Notes: generated by a model not told the origin, from the letters alone. Positions 10,690-22,035 are shown, counted from the first letter of the stretch. The stretch is 64,000 nt of DNA from Sorex araneus (GCF_027595985.1 NC_073306.1:155321855-155385854); one strand, 5' to 3'. A program made the numbers and translations.

Positions 10690-11205
10690 ATAATCATTTT
10701 ATTATGTGAATACTCCCCCTCCCCTTTCCTCTTTTGATGTCGCTTACTGTGGCATTGTACACATGCTTGGTTGTGATACTTGCACATTTACAGGGGTCAA
10801 ACATCAGGGTATGGTGTGAGCGCTCTTTCCCGTGCAGCGTACTAGGGGCCACTCTCCTTTCCATTACAGGGCCTGCACATGCGCACACCAAGGATCCTGA
10901 TTCTCTAGCTGCTTTCCGGCACATCCTGGTTATATTGCCCATCCGAGGGTTGCTGCTGTTTTTACATGTGCTCATCACGGAAGGTTGCATTCCTGGCCTC
11001 AGTGCTTGCACATTCCTTTATTGCTTATGGTGCTCACTGAGGATCACAGTCCTTAGTTACAATGCTCTCAAACCAGGTTGCCCAAATCAGGATTGTGCCT
11101 GGTATATGAGAGCAGGGCTATCAGGAATGTGTTTGGAAACACTGCACAGGGCCACGAGTGAAGCTTGAGCACTGCCAGGTATGACCCCCAAATAAAAATA
11201 AATAA
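10690..11205 (+). other. Unclassified ~500-bp GC-richer block with SOR-like end
   Basis: The last 60 bases (cactgccaggtatgacccc plus an A-rich AAATAAA tail) look like a SINE 3' end, but the upstream 450 bases match no family I know. A 144-codon frame spans 10734-11168. It has no recognisable domain and its codons read through the SINE-like tail, so I do not call a gene. It may be an old composite repeat. Confidence 0.35.
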
Positions 11206-11217
11206 AAATCTATGTTT

Positions 11218-11385
11218 TAAGGAACGGGATGCAGCTCAGATCTAGTACCTACCTTGCATCTTTGAGACACTGGTTCAATTCCCAGCACTGCATGTTCCCC
11301 TAAGCACTGAATACTGAGTATCTCCTCAACGCTAAGTGGGGAGTAATCCTTAGGCACTGCCAGGTGTGCCCCCGAAACCAAAATT
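11218..11385 (+). mobile_element. Old SINE, SOR-related
   Basis: A tRNA-like head (ggatgcagctcaga...ggttcaattcccagcac), a diverged SOR-type body and the end ctgccaggtgtgcccccg. The box A region reads like an ordinary tRNA (GCAGCTCAG), so this may be an older subfamily than the young SOR copies. Confidence 0.65.
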
Positions 11386-11389
11386 TCAT

Positions 11390-12020
11390 TAAAGTGAACA
11401 GTATTCTATTAGTATGGAGGGATATGTCTACTTTCCAGCTCTGTGTTTTTATTATGCTCTAGTCCATATGATGTTCACCATCCATATAGAATTTTAGTCA
11501 CAATCATACAAAAAGTAATTAATTCAGAGTTCGAGGAGCCAACTCCTGGTTGCACTGACTGTCACATCACTGGTAGGTACAAGTGTCCAATGTATGTTCA
11601 TACTTGGAAGTTCTGTGGTAGTAGAAGAAAGGACACCTCATTTCTAACACTATGTTGACAAAAGCATAGTTTTCACACTCTGGTTATTTTGAATATTTCT
11701 GTTCTGAAGAACTTTGTCTTGTTAGGTGCCCAGAAGCACAATGCCAGCCAGGGTTTCCAGGGATAACTCCTTATTGAAAGTCTTGAAGGAGTTTCTTCTG
11801 TAAGGATGTCCTTGAACATCTCTTTTGTCTCCTGCTAAGACAAAATTTCAGAGAACCTAGAAACTATGGAAACAGATTTATAGAAATACTTCTATATAAA
11901 ATGCGCTCTGTCAAAGCTCTTAACAAGTTGAGAGAGTTAGACAATTTCATCAAAATGAAATCTCCTCAAATAATTGCAATTGGAAACTTGTGCAACCAAG
12001 TCAGACTTTTTAAACTGTTT
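11390..12020. other. No feature recognised
   Basis: Unique AT-rich sequence. Confidence 0.4.
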
Positions 12021-12021
12021 T

Positions 12022-12044
12022 CTTTGCTCCTTTCTCTCTCTCTC

Positions 12045-12080
<36 letters not shown>

Positions 12081-12125
12081 TCTTTCTCTCTCTTTCTCTC
12101 TCTGCCCCACCCCTCTCTCTCTCTC
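12022..12125. repeat. Compound (TC)n/(CA)n microsatellite
   Basis: A (TC)n tract, then about ten CA units at 12061-12080, then interrupted TC-rich sequence to 12125. Confidence 0.95.
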
Positions 12126-12437
12126 ATCACATTAACCACCTACAGAATGTAGGAAATGTCACTTCAGAAGATTCTGGATGACACAATTTTATGTGCTACC
12201 TCACACCTCATCTTCCACTGTTAACTCCTCTATTGTTTGGGAAATACAAGGCCCGTAAAGGTTTGTAGTTCTTTAATGCCTTTCATTCTGTAGCCTAAAC
12301 TACTTAGGAAGATTTTTAGCATGGAAGAAAACTGTCTACTTCGACACTTTATGTATTTACACATATTCAGATTCTTCTACTGATTCATTGAATAACAAAT
12401 CTTATAGATATTTAATGAACTTCTATGTATCAGGTCA

Positions 12438-12592
12438 TATTTTTTTTCTTTTTGAGTTTCTGGCACACACTCTTAGGTGCTCATAGAATGCTCCTGACGT
12501 TTTGGAGATCATAGGTTGTACCAAGGATAGAACTAGGGGAAGCCACTTGCAGGGCAAATACTTTGCCCACTGTACTATCTCTAGGACACCAT
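12438..12592 (-). mobile_element. Old SOR-type SINE
   Basis: Antisense pattern with the remnant order T-rich tail, ggcacacactcttaggtgctca, aactaggggaagcc, and ctgtactatctctagg at the head. Strongly diverged. Confidence 0.65.
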
Positions 12593-12599
12593 ATATATC

Positions 12600-13075
12600 A
12601 GCTATAAATTGTTAAATTTGTAGGGTACAGTGGTTAAAAATTATGTAAATCCTAACAAATTTATTAGTAGTATGTACTTTTGACTAATGTAGTGAAACTT
12701 CCAAACCAATATATTTCTACAGGATTTAATAACTTTATTCCAATCCATACTTCATGAGATTCTCTCCCAGTAATTCATTGACTTTAGCAGTCTCTATAGT
12801 CACAATTAAAATGAAATAAAAACATAGTGTAATTTGTGGCAAAATATAACATGCTGAACTTTATTTCTACATGAATCAGACTTATTAAATAATTATGAAG
12901 AGTTTTCTTTGCCAGCAAATATAAATTGAGGGTAATTAGACCTGTTCCCTGGTCCAGAATCCTAAGTTGGGTAACACAGTGGTCAAAATGATTCACTGTC
13001 AATTTGGGTCAACTAAAGAAAGTTACACAGATGAAAATTTGCTTCACTGTTCTTAGGAAAAACAGAGACCTTATA
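12600..13075. other. No feature recognised
   Basis: AT-rich spacer. Confidence 0.4.
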
Positions 13076-13077
13076 TA

Positions 13078-13255
13078 GTTTTATTGTTTAGGGAGTAATA
13101 CCCAGTGATGCTCAAAGCAATGATGCTGCTCATTTTGTTCTCAGAGATCACCCCTGATGGTACTTAGGGACCATGTAGTGCTGGAAATCAAACTCAGTAC
13201 TCCTTCAGGCATGCAAAGTATGTGTGCAGCTCAGTGATATATTTCTCACTCCAAA
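13078..13255 (-). mobile_element. Old SOR-type SINE
   Basis: Antisense copy retaining atacccagtgatgctcaa, atcacccctgatggtactta and gggaccatgtagtgctgg, with the head eroded. Confidence 0.7.
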
Positions 13256-13555
13256 GTCCATGATAATTTCCTTCAAAGGTTCATTTTTATAAATTTCAAC
13301 AGAAATGTTTTCATTTTAAAAATTAAAGACTCAAGAGGAAAAAAAAGTCAATTTTAAAATATTAATTTGCTGTTCCATTTCCAAAAGGCAGAAGTCCAGT
13401 ATTGACTCTCCATGAAGGTTGGGGATTCAAACAGAAGTGTTGACAAATATCTTTATTATTATAATTTTGTAATATATAAAATAATTATATGATATAGAAA
13501 TATAAGTAAAACTAAAAAACTAAAATATACTTAAAATATATATTAAAGATATTTT

Positions 13556-13667
13556 AGTTTTCAGTTTTATGTTTTCTACTCTCTTGGATAAAAAAAACCC
13601 TCTCAACCTGTAGTTTTCAATTTTATGTTTTCTAGTATCTTGGATAAAAAGTCTCTCAATCTCAAGG
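13556..13667 (+). repeat. Tandem duplication, 56-bp unit, two copies
   Basis: Units 13556-13611 and 13612-13667 both begin AGTTTTCA and share TTTTATGTTTTCTA and CTTGGATAAAAA. They differ at several positions, so the duplication is not recent. Confidence 0.85.
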
Positions 13668-14110
13668 AGAATCTCTTGAAATTTTGCAGGAACTACTTCC
13701 ACAAGGAGCAGGATCAGCTGGGCTAGTCAAATTTTATCAAAACAGCCAAATTTTGGGTGTTCTTAGACCAAAGCAAACATGAGAGCAGTAAATAAAAACT
13801 GAGCTTCAATTGCTAGGGAAACAAATAAGGAAGCAGCCAGGATGAGACCAGCGCAGTAATCTACATACAGCCACATTGGTAGCAAAATCAAAAGGAATTA
13901 ATTAGTTAGCAAACATTCAAATAATTTCAGATTGGAGAAGTCAGTCAGTGCTTGTTTTCTGTGAAAGCATATCAAACAAAAAAATCTGGCTTACCTCTTT
14001 CTAGAATCCCAAGCTACACTTTCGTGACCAAGCCAAATCTTGTTTTTCACCATTATTTCTTTTCTATGAGCTTCCTTTCAGAAGTAAAGTCACATTTTCT
14101 TTCAATTTTC
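13668..14110. other. No feature recognised
   Basis: Unique sequence up to the poly(T)/poly(G) start of the next SINE. Confidence 0.4.
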
Positions 14111-14283
14111 TTTTTTTTTTGGGGGGGGGGTCACACCCGGCGATGCACAAGGTTTACGCCTGGCTCTGCACTCAGGAATTACCCCTGGTGGTGCTCAGGG
14201 GACCATATGGGATTCTGGGAATCGAATCCGGGTCACCGCCTGCAAGGCAAATGCCCTACCTGCTGTGCTATTGCTCCAGCCCC
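14111..14283 (-). mobile_element. SOR-type SINE with T10-G10 tail junction
   Basis: A young-looking antisense SOR copy (gtcacacccggcgatgcac, ggggaccatatgggattctg, tgctattgctccagcccc). On the plus strand the tail reads T10 followed directly by G10, replacing the usual gcttttt; this is either a homopolymer mutation or an assembly artefact. Confidence 0.92.
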
Positions 14284-14811
14284 GAAAAATGAAATTTTCT
14301 GAATTGAAGTCAGAAGCAACACTTACCTTATGTCGACATTTCTTCATGTCTACAAGAAAGTAAACTGACACTAGGCTTTGTTATTTGTTCTTTGTTTTTG
14401 TTTTTGATTTTCTCTGCTGACTACCTTCTTGTGGAAAGCTGATAATTGTCTTCATCACAAATTTGTACTTAAGTCTGCTTAAATCTATCTTGTGAAGTAA
14501 AAAGACAAACTATTAAACACCATTAGCCACCAAGTAACAACCAGGAAATGCTAACATTTCATGGTCAGATGTTATATCATTTTCTGATATACTATCTCAC
14601 CATTAGGAAGGACATGATGTTATATAATCTCACATACTTATCAGAATCTCACTTTTCTCTATGTCTATTCATATTTATCCATTTTTACTATTGTTTCTCC
14701 TCCAGATTAAGAAAATTGAGATGATAAGGTTCCCAGTTATGTTTAAGCATTTGTCAGTGTTCTTAAGAAAACAAATGGTAAAATTGGGGTATCAGATACT
14801 TTTCATCTAAT
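14284..14811. other. No feature recognised
   Basis: Unique sequence. Confidence 0.4.
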
Positions 14812-14821
14812 TGCATCTTGG

Positions 14822-15014
14822 GAGGCTGGAAGGATAGTACAGAAAGTAGAGCATTTGTCTTGCATCTGGCTGATCCAAGTTTGATCCCCAGCATCCCACA
14901 TGGTCTCTCAAGCCTACTCAAAGTAATTCCTGATTGCAGAGCCAGGAGTAACCTAAGCATTGCAGGGTAAGGCCCCAAATCCACCCAACTAGACAAACAA
15001 GCAAAAAAACAAAG
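14822..15014 (+). mobile_element. SOR-type SINE with short TSD
   Basis: Full-length but diverged SOR, with a tail mixing C and A (ccaaatccacccaactagac). TSD TGCATCTTGG lies at 14812-14821 and 15015-15024. Confidence 0.88.
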
Positions 15015-15229
15015 TGCATCTTGGTTCTCCCAGAGGCTATATGCAGACCCTTTCTTTCTCACCCCGACAATGAAGTTTACTGGTGAGTCCATCACCAGGG
15101 CAGTAATCTCTGAGGTCATCTTCGTTTCTCCCACTTTCTAGACCATAAGTTCATCTTCCACTTCTGAGTTCTCTTTCTCCCCTCATCACAATTTTTATTC
15201 ACCTTGTAAGTGATTGTTTTTCTGGATTA

Positions 15230-15590
15230 GAAATTCTCCTTAAAAGATTAATTTTAGGTATTTCTTTTGTCCCCTTCTTCTTTTCATCTCGCCTTATTGT
15301 TGTTGCTGCCAGTGTTATTCTTGATGCAACTACAAGAGCATCACACACTCTTGGTTGTGCCTCTGCAGAGATCTCGCCATCCACAGTGGCACCAGAGATG
15401 CCAAGGAGCAGAATCACAGCCAGCAGATGGTGGCTGGGCCAGGGGATTACAGTCTCACTCAGCCTCTCTGCAGGTCTCTGCCTCTCTGAGAACTCCCACA
15501 ACCCCCCTTGTGAATTCTGAAAATCAAATTTCCCACCTCATTTCTGTCCTGCAAATCCTGTATTGCAATCACCTCCAAGTTTTCTAAATA
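15230..15590. other. Unclassified GC-richer patch
   Basis: Contains a 106-codon chance frame (15267-15587). The segment around 15340-15420 (cacactcttggttgtgcctc) vaguely resembles part of 10760-10810 (catgcttggttgtgatac), so the two may share an ancient repeat origin. Nothing firmer can be said. Confidence 0.25.
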
Positions 15591-16335
15591 ACATGCATAT
15601 CAAGACTTTTTATAATGTTAAGTGCATCTTAACATTTTTCAATCAATTATTATGGTTTTCCTTCCCTTCACATGAAGACACACAAACATACACATTTGTT
15701 CTTTCCACTCTGTTCCTCAAATATAAATGTATAATGTAAATATAACTTCTGGTTTTACTGAGAGTACTACCTTATGGATTCTATCTTATGATAATATTAG
15801 CATTGTTTATATCAGAATCTAGTAATAATCTGTGTCTTTTTCCTTTTATGTTTATTTTGTGTTTTGTTAGCCATAATAAAGCTTCTCATTTATAATATTT
15901 TATCCTTTTAAACACATTTCCATGAATACTGATTTTCACATTATGCTCTCTATGTGATGAATACATCATTTAACGTGACATTTTCAGTATTTTCCTGTTT
16001 ATTATCTGTGTATTTGTGTACCATCCCTCCTAGTCTCCCATTCTGACTGCTCAAGTTTGGACTGTCTTCCAATGCGTGTATGCTTGTTACCTGGGAATTT
16101 CTCTTTTGCCTCTACTTTCTGCTGATGTGTCTAATTTTGCTTCAATTAACACAATGACCTCCTCACTATTTAATTTCTAATTTAGGTATAGTATATGTAG
16201 CAAAACAAATGGCCAAAAAATCAGCACATAGCTAGAACTTGCACTTCAGGAAAAATTGTCAACAGCATAACTTCAAGGACTTCCATCTTGGACATTAGAA
16301 TATCAGAGGAGTTGAACTCATAATAAAATTCATTT
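15591..16335. other. AT-rich, no feature recognised
   Basis: Low-GC spacer with no recognised repeat. Confidence 0.4.
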
Positions 16336-16337
16336 AG

Positions 16338-16463
16338 TGGCCCGGACTTGATCCCCAGAACACATATGAGCTCTCTGAGTACTTCCAGGAGTTATCTCTA
16401 AACACTGAGCAAAAGTAAGCCCTGAGCACCAATGGGTGAGGCACAAATAGCAAGACACAAAAA
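16338..16463 (+). mobile_element. SOR-type SINE, 5' truncated, old
   Basis: Starts near box B (gacttgatccccag) and retains atatgagctctctgagtac, ccaggagttat and an A-rich end. Confidence 0.6.
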
Positions 16464-16650
16464 GAGAGGATGGAAAGATAATACATGGGTAAAGCTACAT
16501 TCTTTACATACTACAACACAGGTTCAATATGAGCACCATAGGGTTTTCTGAAAATCACCACGTATATCCATAGAAACTCCTGAGCACTTCTAAGATGTCC
16601 TAGTAACTTCCAGAACTATCTTGCTGGAGTAGCCATACTCTTGGACACTG
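16464..16650 (+). mobile_element. Old SOR-like SINE
   Basis: Begins agagaggatggaaagataatac and keeps a box B remnant (caggttcaatatgagcacc). The second half is hard to align. It lies head-to-tail behind the previous fragment. Confidence 0.5.
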
Positions 16651-16989
16651 GCATTGAACCATTGGTCCAGTTAGCATATAATCAATGGAACGGACCCTTA
16701 GATTTCCAGAGATTTTTTGGGGATCCTCCTTAAATTCATTATCCCCCCATAATTAAATTTTAGTAATTTAAAATAATTTAAATTATTTTAAAGTCAGTAA
16801 AATAATACCAATACATATGGACATATATAAGATCTGTGGAACAGCAAATAAAAAAATCCCAAAAGCAGCCAGAAAGAAAAATTACTATGAAAATAATAAT
16901 AATCAGAGAGATTATCTATGTTAAAGGCACATGAGAGGAACTCCCCATCTAGAATTATAATTCTGCACACAAGTTAACATGAGGTCAAA

Positions 16990-17300
16990 AGACATATTCA
17001 AAATACCAATCTCTCTTTCCCCCAAAACTAAATTAGATATCATAAAAACCCTTGCTAAAAATATTAGGATAGGGTGATCTAGGCATCCCCTCTTTGAACC
17101 ATTGCATTTTCTTATCGAATTACTCTAAATACCACGTATGAGTAATATCATCCTGTGTTAAATCTGATTTATCTGGATTACTTCATTTATCAGGATAATC
17201 TCCACTTTTATCCATGCTGCAGCAAATTGCATGCTTTCATCATTTCTTACAGCTGTGTAGTATTCCATTGTATGTATCTACCACATCTTCATGATTCACT
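16990..17300 (-). mobile_element. Old L1 fragment, ORF2 3' region, antisense
   Basis: The plus strand shows the antisense L1 ORF2 pattern: tccatgctgcagcaaattgc, then cagctgtgtagtattccatt, then tctaccacatcttcatg. Boundaries are approximate and the coding frame is broken. Confidence 0.75.
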
Positions 17301-17860
17301 GGTGGCAGGATCAGCGGTAGAAAATTGCATGTCTAAAACCCAACTGTGAATCACTGTGCGTTAATAAAAAAAATGCATGGGGGAAATGAAATGAGTAAAG
17401 CATTATCATTTCATTCGTCAGAAATAAAAAAAATAATTAGGACACAGGTAGAGAAAGGATACAAAGTACAGTAAAATATTAGTGATAGTCAAGCAAGAGC
17501 ATTTTCTGAAAAATTCACCTAAGGGTATCTGATTCTCTGTGCAAAGGCAACATTGTTTGTAAGCAGGTTAAGAGAATTATGAAAATGAAATGAATTATGA
17601 AAAATGAAATGAAATTTGGTTTTTGTTCATTAGGGAAAATAGCACTCAATTTATGCTCTCCCCTTTCCTGAATAATTAAATATTAGTTGGCATAGTTTTG
17701 GACCTTTTCTTTCGTTATCCTTCACTCTCTTGTATGACCTAGTCATTCAAGATCATCTCTTGAATAAACTATATTTCAGCTATTACCATAGAGATAAATA
17801 AATTTTTGTTATATGCTCACTATTTTATAGAAAACATTTAAATCTCTTTTTTAAACAGGG
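17301..17860. other. No feature recognised
   Basis: AT-rich. A small ATGAAATGAA-type local repeat lies at 17578-17615. Confidence 0.4.
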
Positions 17861-17862
17861 AT

Positions 17863-18112
17863 GGGCTGGAGCTGGAGAGATAGAACAGCATCTAGGGAGT
17901 TTGCCTTGCACGCCACTGACCCAGGTTCGATTCCTCCACCCTTCTCTGAGAGCACGGCAATCTACCAAAAGTATCCCACCCAAAGGGCAGAACCTGGCAA
18001 GCTATCCATGGCATATTCAATATGCCAAAAACTGTAACAACAAGTCTCATAATGGAGATGTTACTGGTGCCCGCTCGAGCAAATCGATTAGCAAAGGGAT
18101 GAAAGTGATACA
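17863..18112 (+). mobile_element. RTE-tailed tRNA SINE, full length
   Basis: Complete head, body and tail. Its 3' block at 18054-18087 (GGAGATGTTACTGGTGCCCG, then CTCGAGCAAATCGA) matches the RTE LINE end at 23791-23824 at all but one position. It finishes with the short tandem-like AGTGATACAGAGATA. Confidence 0.92.
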
Positions 18113-18213
18113 GAGATATGACAGGGATGCTCTTCAGAAGAACAGAAACAGATTCCAGGAAACAAATGACAGCATCCTATAGGATAAAAATAAGGACATA
18201 GCTAAATGCTAAC

Positions 18214-18305
18214 GGGGACTGGAAATGTAGTTAAACAGTAGAGTATTTGCCTTGCATATAGGAGGCCCTGGATTCTATCTCTGGCACCATAAAAGGTTAA
18301 AATAA
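18214..18305 (+). mobile_element. Short tRNA-head element with TSD
   Basis: About 80 bases of tRNA-like head (ggaaatgtagttaaacagtagag, then a weak box B at tggattctatc) directly followed by an A-rich end. An imperfect TSD (CTAAATGCT) lies at 18202-18210 and 18309-18317. It lacks the SOR body, so it is either a minimal SINE or a tRNA-derived retropseudogene. Confidence 0.6.
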
Positions 18306-19314
18306 TAACTAAATGCTTTTGCATATGGGTAAATCTAAATGACTGTTCCCTATCTGAGATTGCAGTACATTTTTACCCCCAGAGGGATTTTAAAGAAGTG
18401 AAAGAAAAAATTTCTAAAATGGAGAATGAAATTGATGATTATTAATGTACTGCATTTCTTATGTCACTCAGAAGTGGTCTAGAGATCTTGCATAACCTAA
18501 GACTTTATTATGTAAAGTTTATTGTCACTTAGATAACTATAAAAGTAGAAGTTTAAAAGGTCCAAAGTAGTTGGGTAAAACATTGAATTAAGAAAAATGT
18601 TTCAAGCCTTCATAAGAAAAAATGAAGTTGGAGAAATAAACTGATAATTAACTCAAAGTAGACTCCTTCTAATAGTGGCTGAGCTCATCAGAACCAATTT
18701 AAAATTTGTTTTCTACTTACAAGAAACACACATAAAAAAAAGTAAGGATAAGAACACAGAAAACTCAAAGACTGAGACGGTTTTATGGGAATGACCAAAC
18801 AGCAATTTACATCCTTCTATCTGTGGATCCCTGAGTCACCATAAAATGAGAAATCACAAGGAAAATATGAAGAATTTTATTGTTGATTTACCTAGAGTTC
18901 TTGTCATATACAAGGGGGAAAATGGGTAGTACTAACTACAAAAAAGGGATATTTGACTATAACAATCTGAATTATTCATAAACTTAACCTCATCATGCAT
19001 CTCTTTGACTCTCTTTGACTTGTGAGATCAGAGTACCTCATGAAAATTGGTAATGAAAACAATTATTTGAAGGTAAACAGTTCATAAATTTTCCTGCAAG
19101 AAAAAAAATTGTCTACTCTAGGGGGTTGTGACTATAGATCAAACTCTGTCATGCTGATATTTCAGAATAAGGAATTGAGATACTATCGTGTGGCTCAAGG
19201 CTTCTCTCCTCAAGCCATATTTAAGAGATCTGACTTTTCAAAAAGCAAAGAAGTAAATGCTATGAGATCTGAGAAATGAACAGAGAATCCACTTCTTGGA
19301 AATAGTGACATCTG
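18306..19314. other. No feature recognised
   Basis: AT-rich unique sequence. A tiny CTCTTTGACT doublet lies near 19000-19020. Confidence 0.4.
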
Positions 19315-19316
19315 GA

Positions 19317-19375
<59 letters not shown>
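19315..19375. repeat. (AG)n microsatellite
   Basis: About 25 nearly pure AG units, long enough to be highly mutable. Confidence 0.97.
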
Positions 19376-19377
<2 letters not shown>

Positions 19378-20350
19378 ATTGGTGAGTTAGGAGAAGAGAG
19401 AGAGATTCTCACTGCTTAGATGCTCGGGTATGTTGAATATCTGTTCATACTGAATCAGGACTTCCTTGTCCAGTTTGGCAAAATTAAGAGCAGGTAGAAG
19501 GGACCATGGAACAGCAAAGGCAGCAAGAACACTGAACCAAAGCTCCTTCTTCCACTCTGCAAACACCCCAATACCTCAGTCTCTGTGGACTTCAGTGAGG
19601 AAAAAGAACACGAGAGAAAAAATCAAAGTTAAATTGCTAGCGAGTGAGGGCCTCAATAAAAGGCTTCATTTTGGTTTTTGAAAGGGTTACCACATTTCCA
19701 TTCACCAGAGAATTAAAGAGGGCAATTTCGGTTTAATACATATCATGGAGATTTTTCCTGTAAAACACTTTATTGCCAGTGTTTATAGTCTGACATTCTC
19801 CTGAGGACTCCCTTTTAAGACCTCCAGGTCTCGTGAAAAACCCTTTGGTCTAATTGAGATGAATTCTATGCTCGGTTGCCTCTATTTTGCTGAGTCTTTA
19901 CTTTGTTATTTTGTAAAAGAATAAAAATAGCAAAGTAGTTTCATGAATGAGAATATCCTCTATAAACATCAAATATTTTGATTCCCTTGGTATTTGGGAA
20001 GCTCAGGCACTGGTCGATGCTCTGTAAATAATGAATGAACCCGCTGCTGCCTACTTTCTCATTTTTCTGCTAGAGAAACATGCTCGGATGAGTTATATAT
20101 GATTCTACAGACAATGTCAAAGTCAGAATTAAATTAAAAATCTAAGTTAAATGTCTTCTCTTTGTTATTATGCCACTATATTCAACTAAATTTTACTAAA
20201 ATGTAACCATTCACATCACCATCTCCAGTCTGTGACATTTCTTTAAGCTTCCTGTCATATTTCAATGCTTCAAGTTTAGCATTGTTGTTAGCATTGCTAG
20301 TTTAATGCAATCAAGATTATCTTGCTTTGCAGATTCATTTATTTTTTCAT
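19376..20350. other. No feature recognised
   Basis: Unique sequence. The short frames have no recognised homology. Confidence 0.4.
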
Positions 20351-20363
20351 AAAAATTATTTCT

Positions 20364-20539
20364 TGGGGCTGGAGCAATAGCACAGCGGGTAGGGCGTTTG
20401 TCTTGCACTCAGCCAACCCGAGTTCGATTCCCAGCATTCCATATGGTCCCCTGAGCACCGCCAGGAGTAATTCCTGAGTGCAAAGCCAGGAGTAACCCCC
20501 GTGCATCATGGGTGTGACGCAAAAAGCAAAAAAACCCAC
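20364..20539 (+). mobile_element. SOR-type SINE, young, with TSD
   Basis: Box A-like TAGCACAGCGGG and box B-like GAGTTCGATTCC are intact, the body is near-consensus and the tail is gcAAAAAAA-type. A 13-bp TSD with one mismatch (AAAAATTATTTCT and AAAAGTTATTTCT) lies at 20351-20363 and 20540-20552. Confidence 0.95.
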
Positions 20540-20789
20540 AAAAGTTATTTCTCATTTTCATTTAAGAGAGTTTCTGTATTCCCTTCCCAAAGTTTTATCA
20601 TTTTGATTTATCAGATTATCTTTGTTAAATATAAAATATAATTGTCTGGAATGATGTAAAAATTTTCTGTAATTGTCTATGTAACTAGTTAAGAGTCTCA
20701 GGATTATTTATTAATTGTTATTAATTGTTGCTCCTTTTGGACATGATTTCTAGTACAACTTTTTGTCGTCAACCCCCCCCAACCCTGGC

Positions 20790-20930
20790 TGCCTCCCGAG
20801 TGTTGGCATTTGGCCACATTGGTATTGCTGTAGAGGTTACCATAAAAATCAAGGTATCAAACCCAGACCTCCTGCATACAAAGGATGCACTCAGCCATGC
20901 ATTCTCTCACTGGAGCATTAGTGCTATTCT
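20790..20930 (-). mobile_element. Decayed SINE, SOR-like
   Basis: Only the antisense order tatcaaacccagacctcctg, catacaaaggatgcac and ctctcactggagc supports it. Heavily diverged. Confidence 0.4.
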
Positions 20931-20962
20931 AGCGCTATTTTCAATTCTAATGCTACATTCCA

Positions 20963-21165
20963 TTTTTACTTTGAGGAAGGGGAATTTAGGGATGTGGGAC
21001 CACAATGTGCTCTGTCTGCCTAGTGGCTACTCTTGCTCTGAGCTCAGAAGTGACCCCTGATGGTGCTTGGAAGAGCAGATTTACCGATGGGGAAAATAAA
21101 GCATGCAAGGCAAGTGAGTGCCTCCTCCACTCTTCCTCTCCATCCCTCTCTGCAGCCCCACTAAT
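20963..21165 (-). mobile_element. Decayed SOR-like SINE
   Basis: Antisense remnants: ctctgagctcagaagtgacc, ccctgatggtgcttgg, gcatgcaaggcaagtgag and a terminal gcagcccc. The middle is rearranged. Confidence 0.5.
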
Positions 21166-21220
21166 GTTACTTTTAACCAAGTATCCAATTAATGTCAGTT
21201 TTGATTTTCCTGGGTTTTGA

Positions 21221-21345
21221 GATTTTTTTTTCTTTGAGGCTACACCTGGTGATACTCAGGGGACTGTCTGGGGTGTCAGGGATGGAACCTTGGTTGCCAA
21301 CATGCAAGACAGGTGCCTTAACTCCATATTTTCTCTCTGGCCCCG
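21221..21345 (-). mobile_element. SOR-type SINE, internally shortened
   Basis: A T-rich tail, then ggctacacctggtgatactc joined directly to aggggactgtctggggtgtc. The central tgcactcaggaattac segment is missing; the head ends at ctctctggcccc. Confidence 0.7.
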
Positions 21346-21658
21346 GTATTTATTTTCAATTCTATTGCATATATAACAGCTTGCTCCAAATTTTTAGTTA
21401 AAAACTGTAACAATTGAATGGCCATACATTTCTTCCTCTTCCTTAAGAGTGCTTTATTTATTTTAAAACACTGATTCTTAGATTGAAATTTCATAATTTA
21501 CTTTTCAGGCTTCACGAGAAAAATTTTGAAGAAGTTTAACTGAATATGAAGTGAATTTATAGATTAATTTGTGGCTAATTTTTATGTTTAAAACATTGAG
21601 GTTTTCTTTCTCAGAAAATGTCCCAACTTCCTTTATTAAGGTTCATTCTCTTTAGGTT

Positions 21659-21669
21659 TTGAGAGAGAC

Positions 21670-21719
<50 letters not shown>
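21659..21719. repeat. (GA)n microsatellite
   Basis: About 28 GA units with two early CA interruptions. Confidence 0.97.
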
Positions 21720-21721
<2 letters not shown>

Positions 21722-21801
21722 GTTTGGTGCCACTCCCAGTGTTAATCAGACTCTGCATGCCCAGAATAAATTCCAGCACTTTGTACTATCTCCCTGGCCC
21801 T
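21720..21801 (-). mobile_element. SINE fragment, old
   Basis: Resembles the antisense SOR order (tggtgccactcccagtg, ctctgcatgccc, tactatctccctggccc) but is cut down. The adjoining (GA)n may have grown from its tail. Confidence 0.4.
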
Positions 21802-21864
21802 CGGTTTTCATATTTTATTGTAGTCTCAGTAACCTTATAATTTTGCTGTTAAGAATGACCTGGT

Positions 21865-22035
21865 TGAGCCAGGAAACATAGTACAGCAGGAACGGTGCTT
21901 GCCTTGTGCATGACCAATCTGGGTTCAATCCCAACACCCCATATGGGCCCCTGAGCGTTGCCAGTAATGATTCCTAGGCAGAGAGTCATAAGTAAGCCCT
22001 GTGCAACAGCAGGTGTGGACTCCAAACTAAAAATA
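21865..22035 (+). mobile_element. SOR-type SINE, older
   Basis: Head gagccaggaaacatagtacag, box B ggttcaatccc, body accccatatgggcccctgag, end caggtgtggactcc plus an A-rich tail. Complete but diverged. Confidence 0.82.

Noticed and set aside
10734-11168. 144-codon open frame on the plus strand
   Set aside because: No domain or homology recognised, and it runs into a SINE-like 3' end. Length alone is not enough.
15267-15587. 106-codon frame starting with a leucine-rich, signal-peptide-like stretch
   Set aside because: No conserved domain, AT-rich surroundings and no splice context. The hydrophobic start can arise from T-rich DNA by chance.
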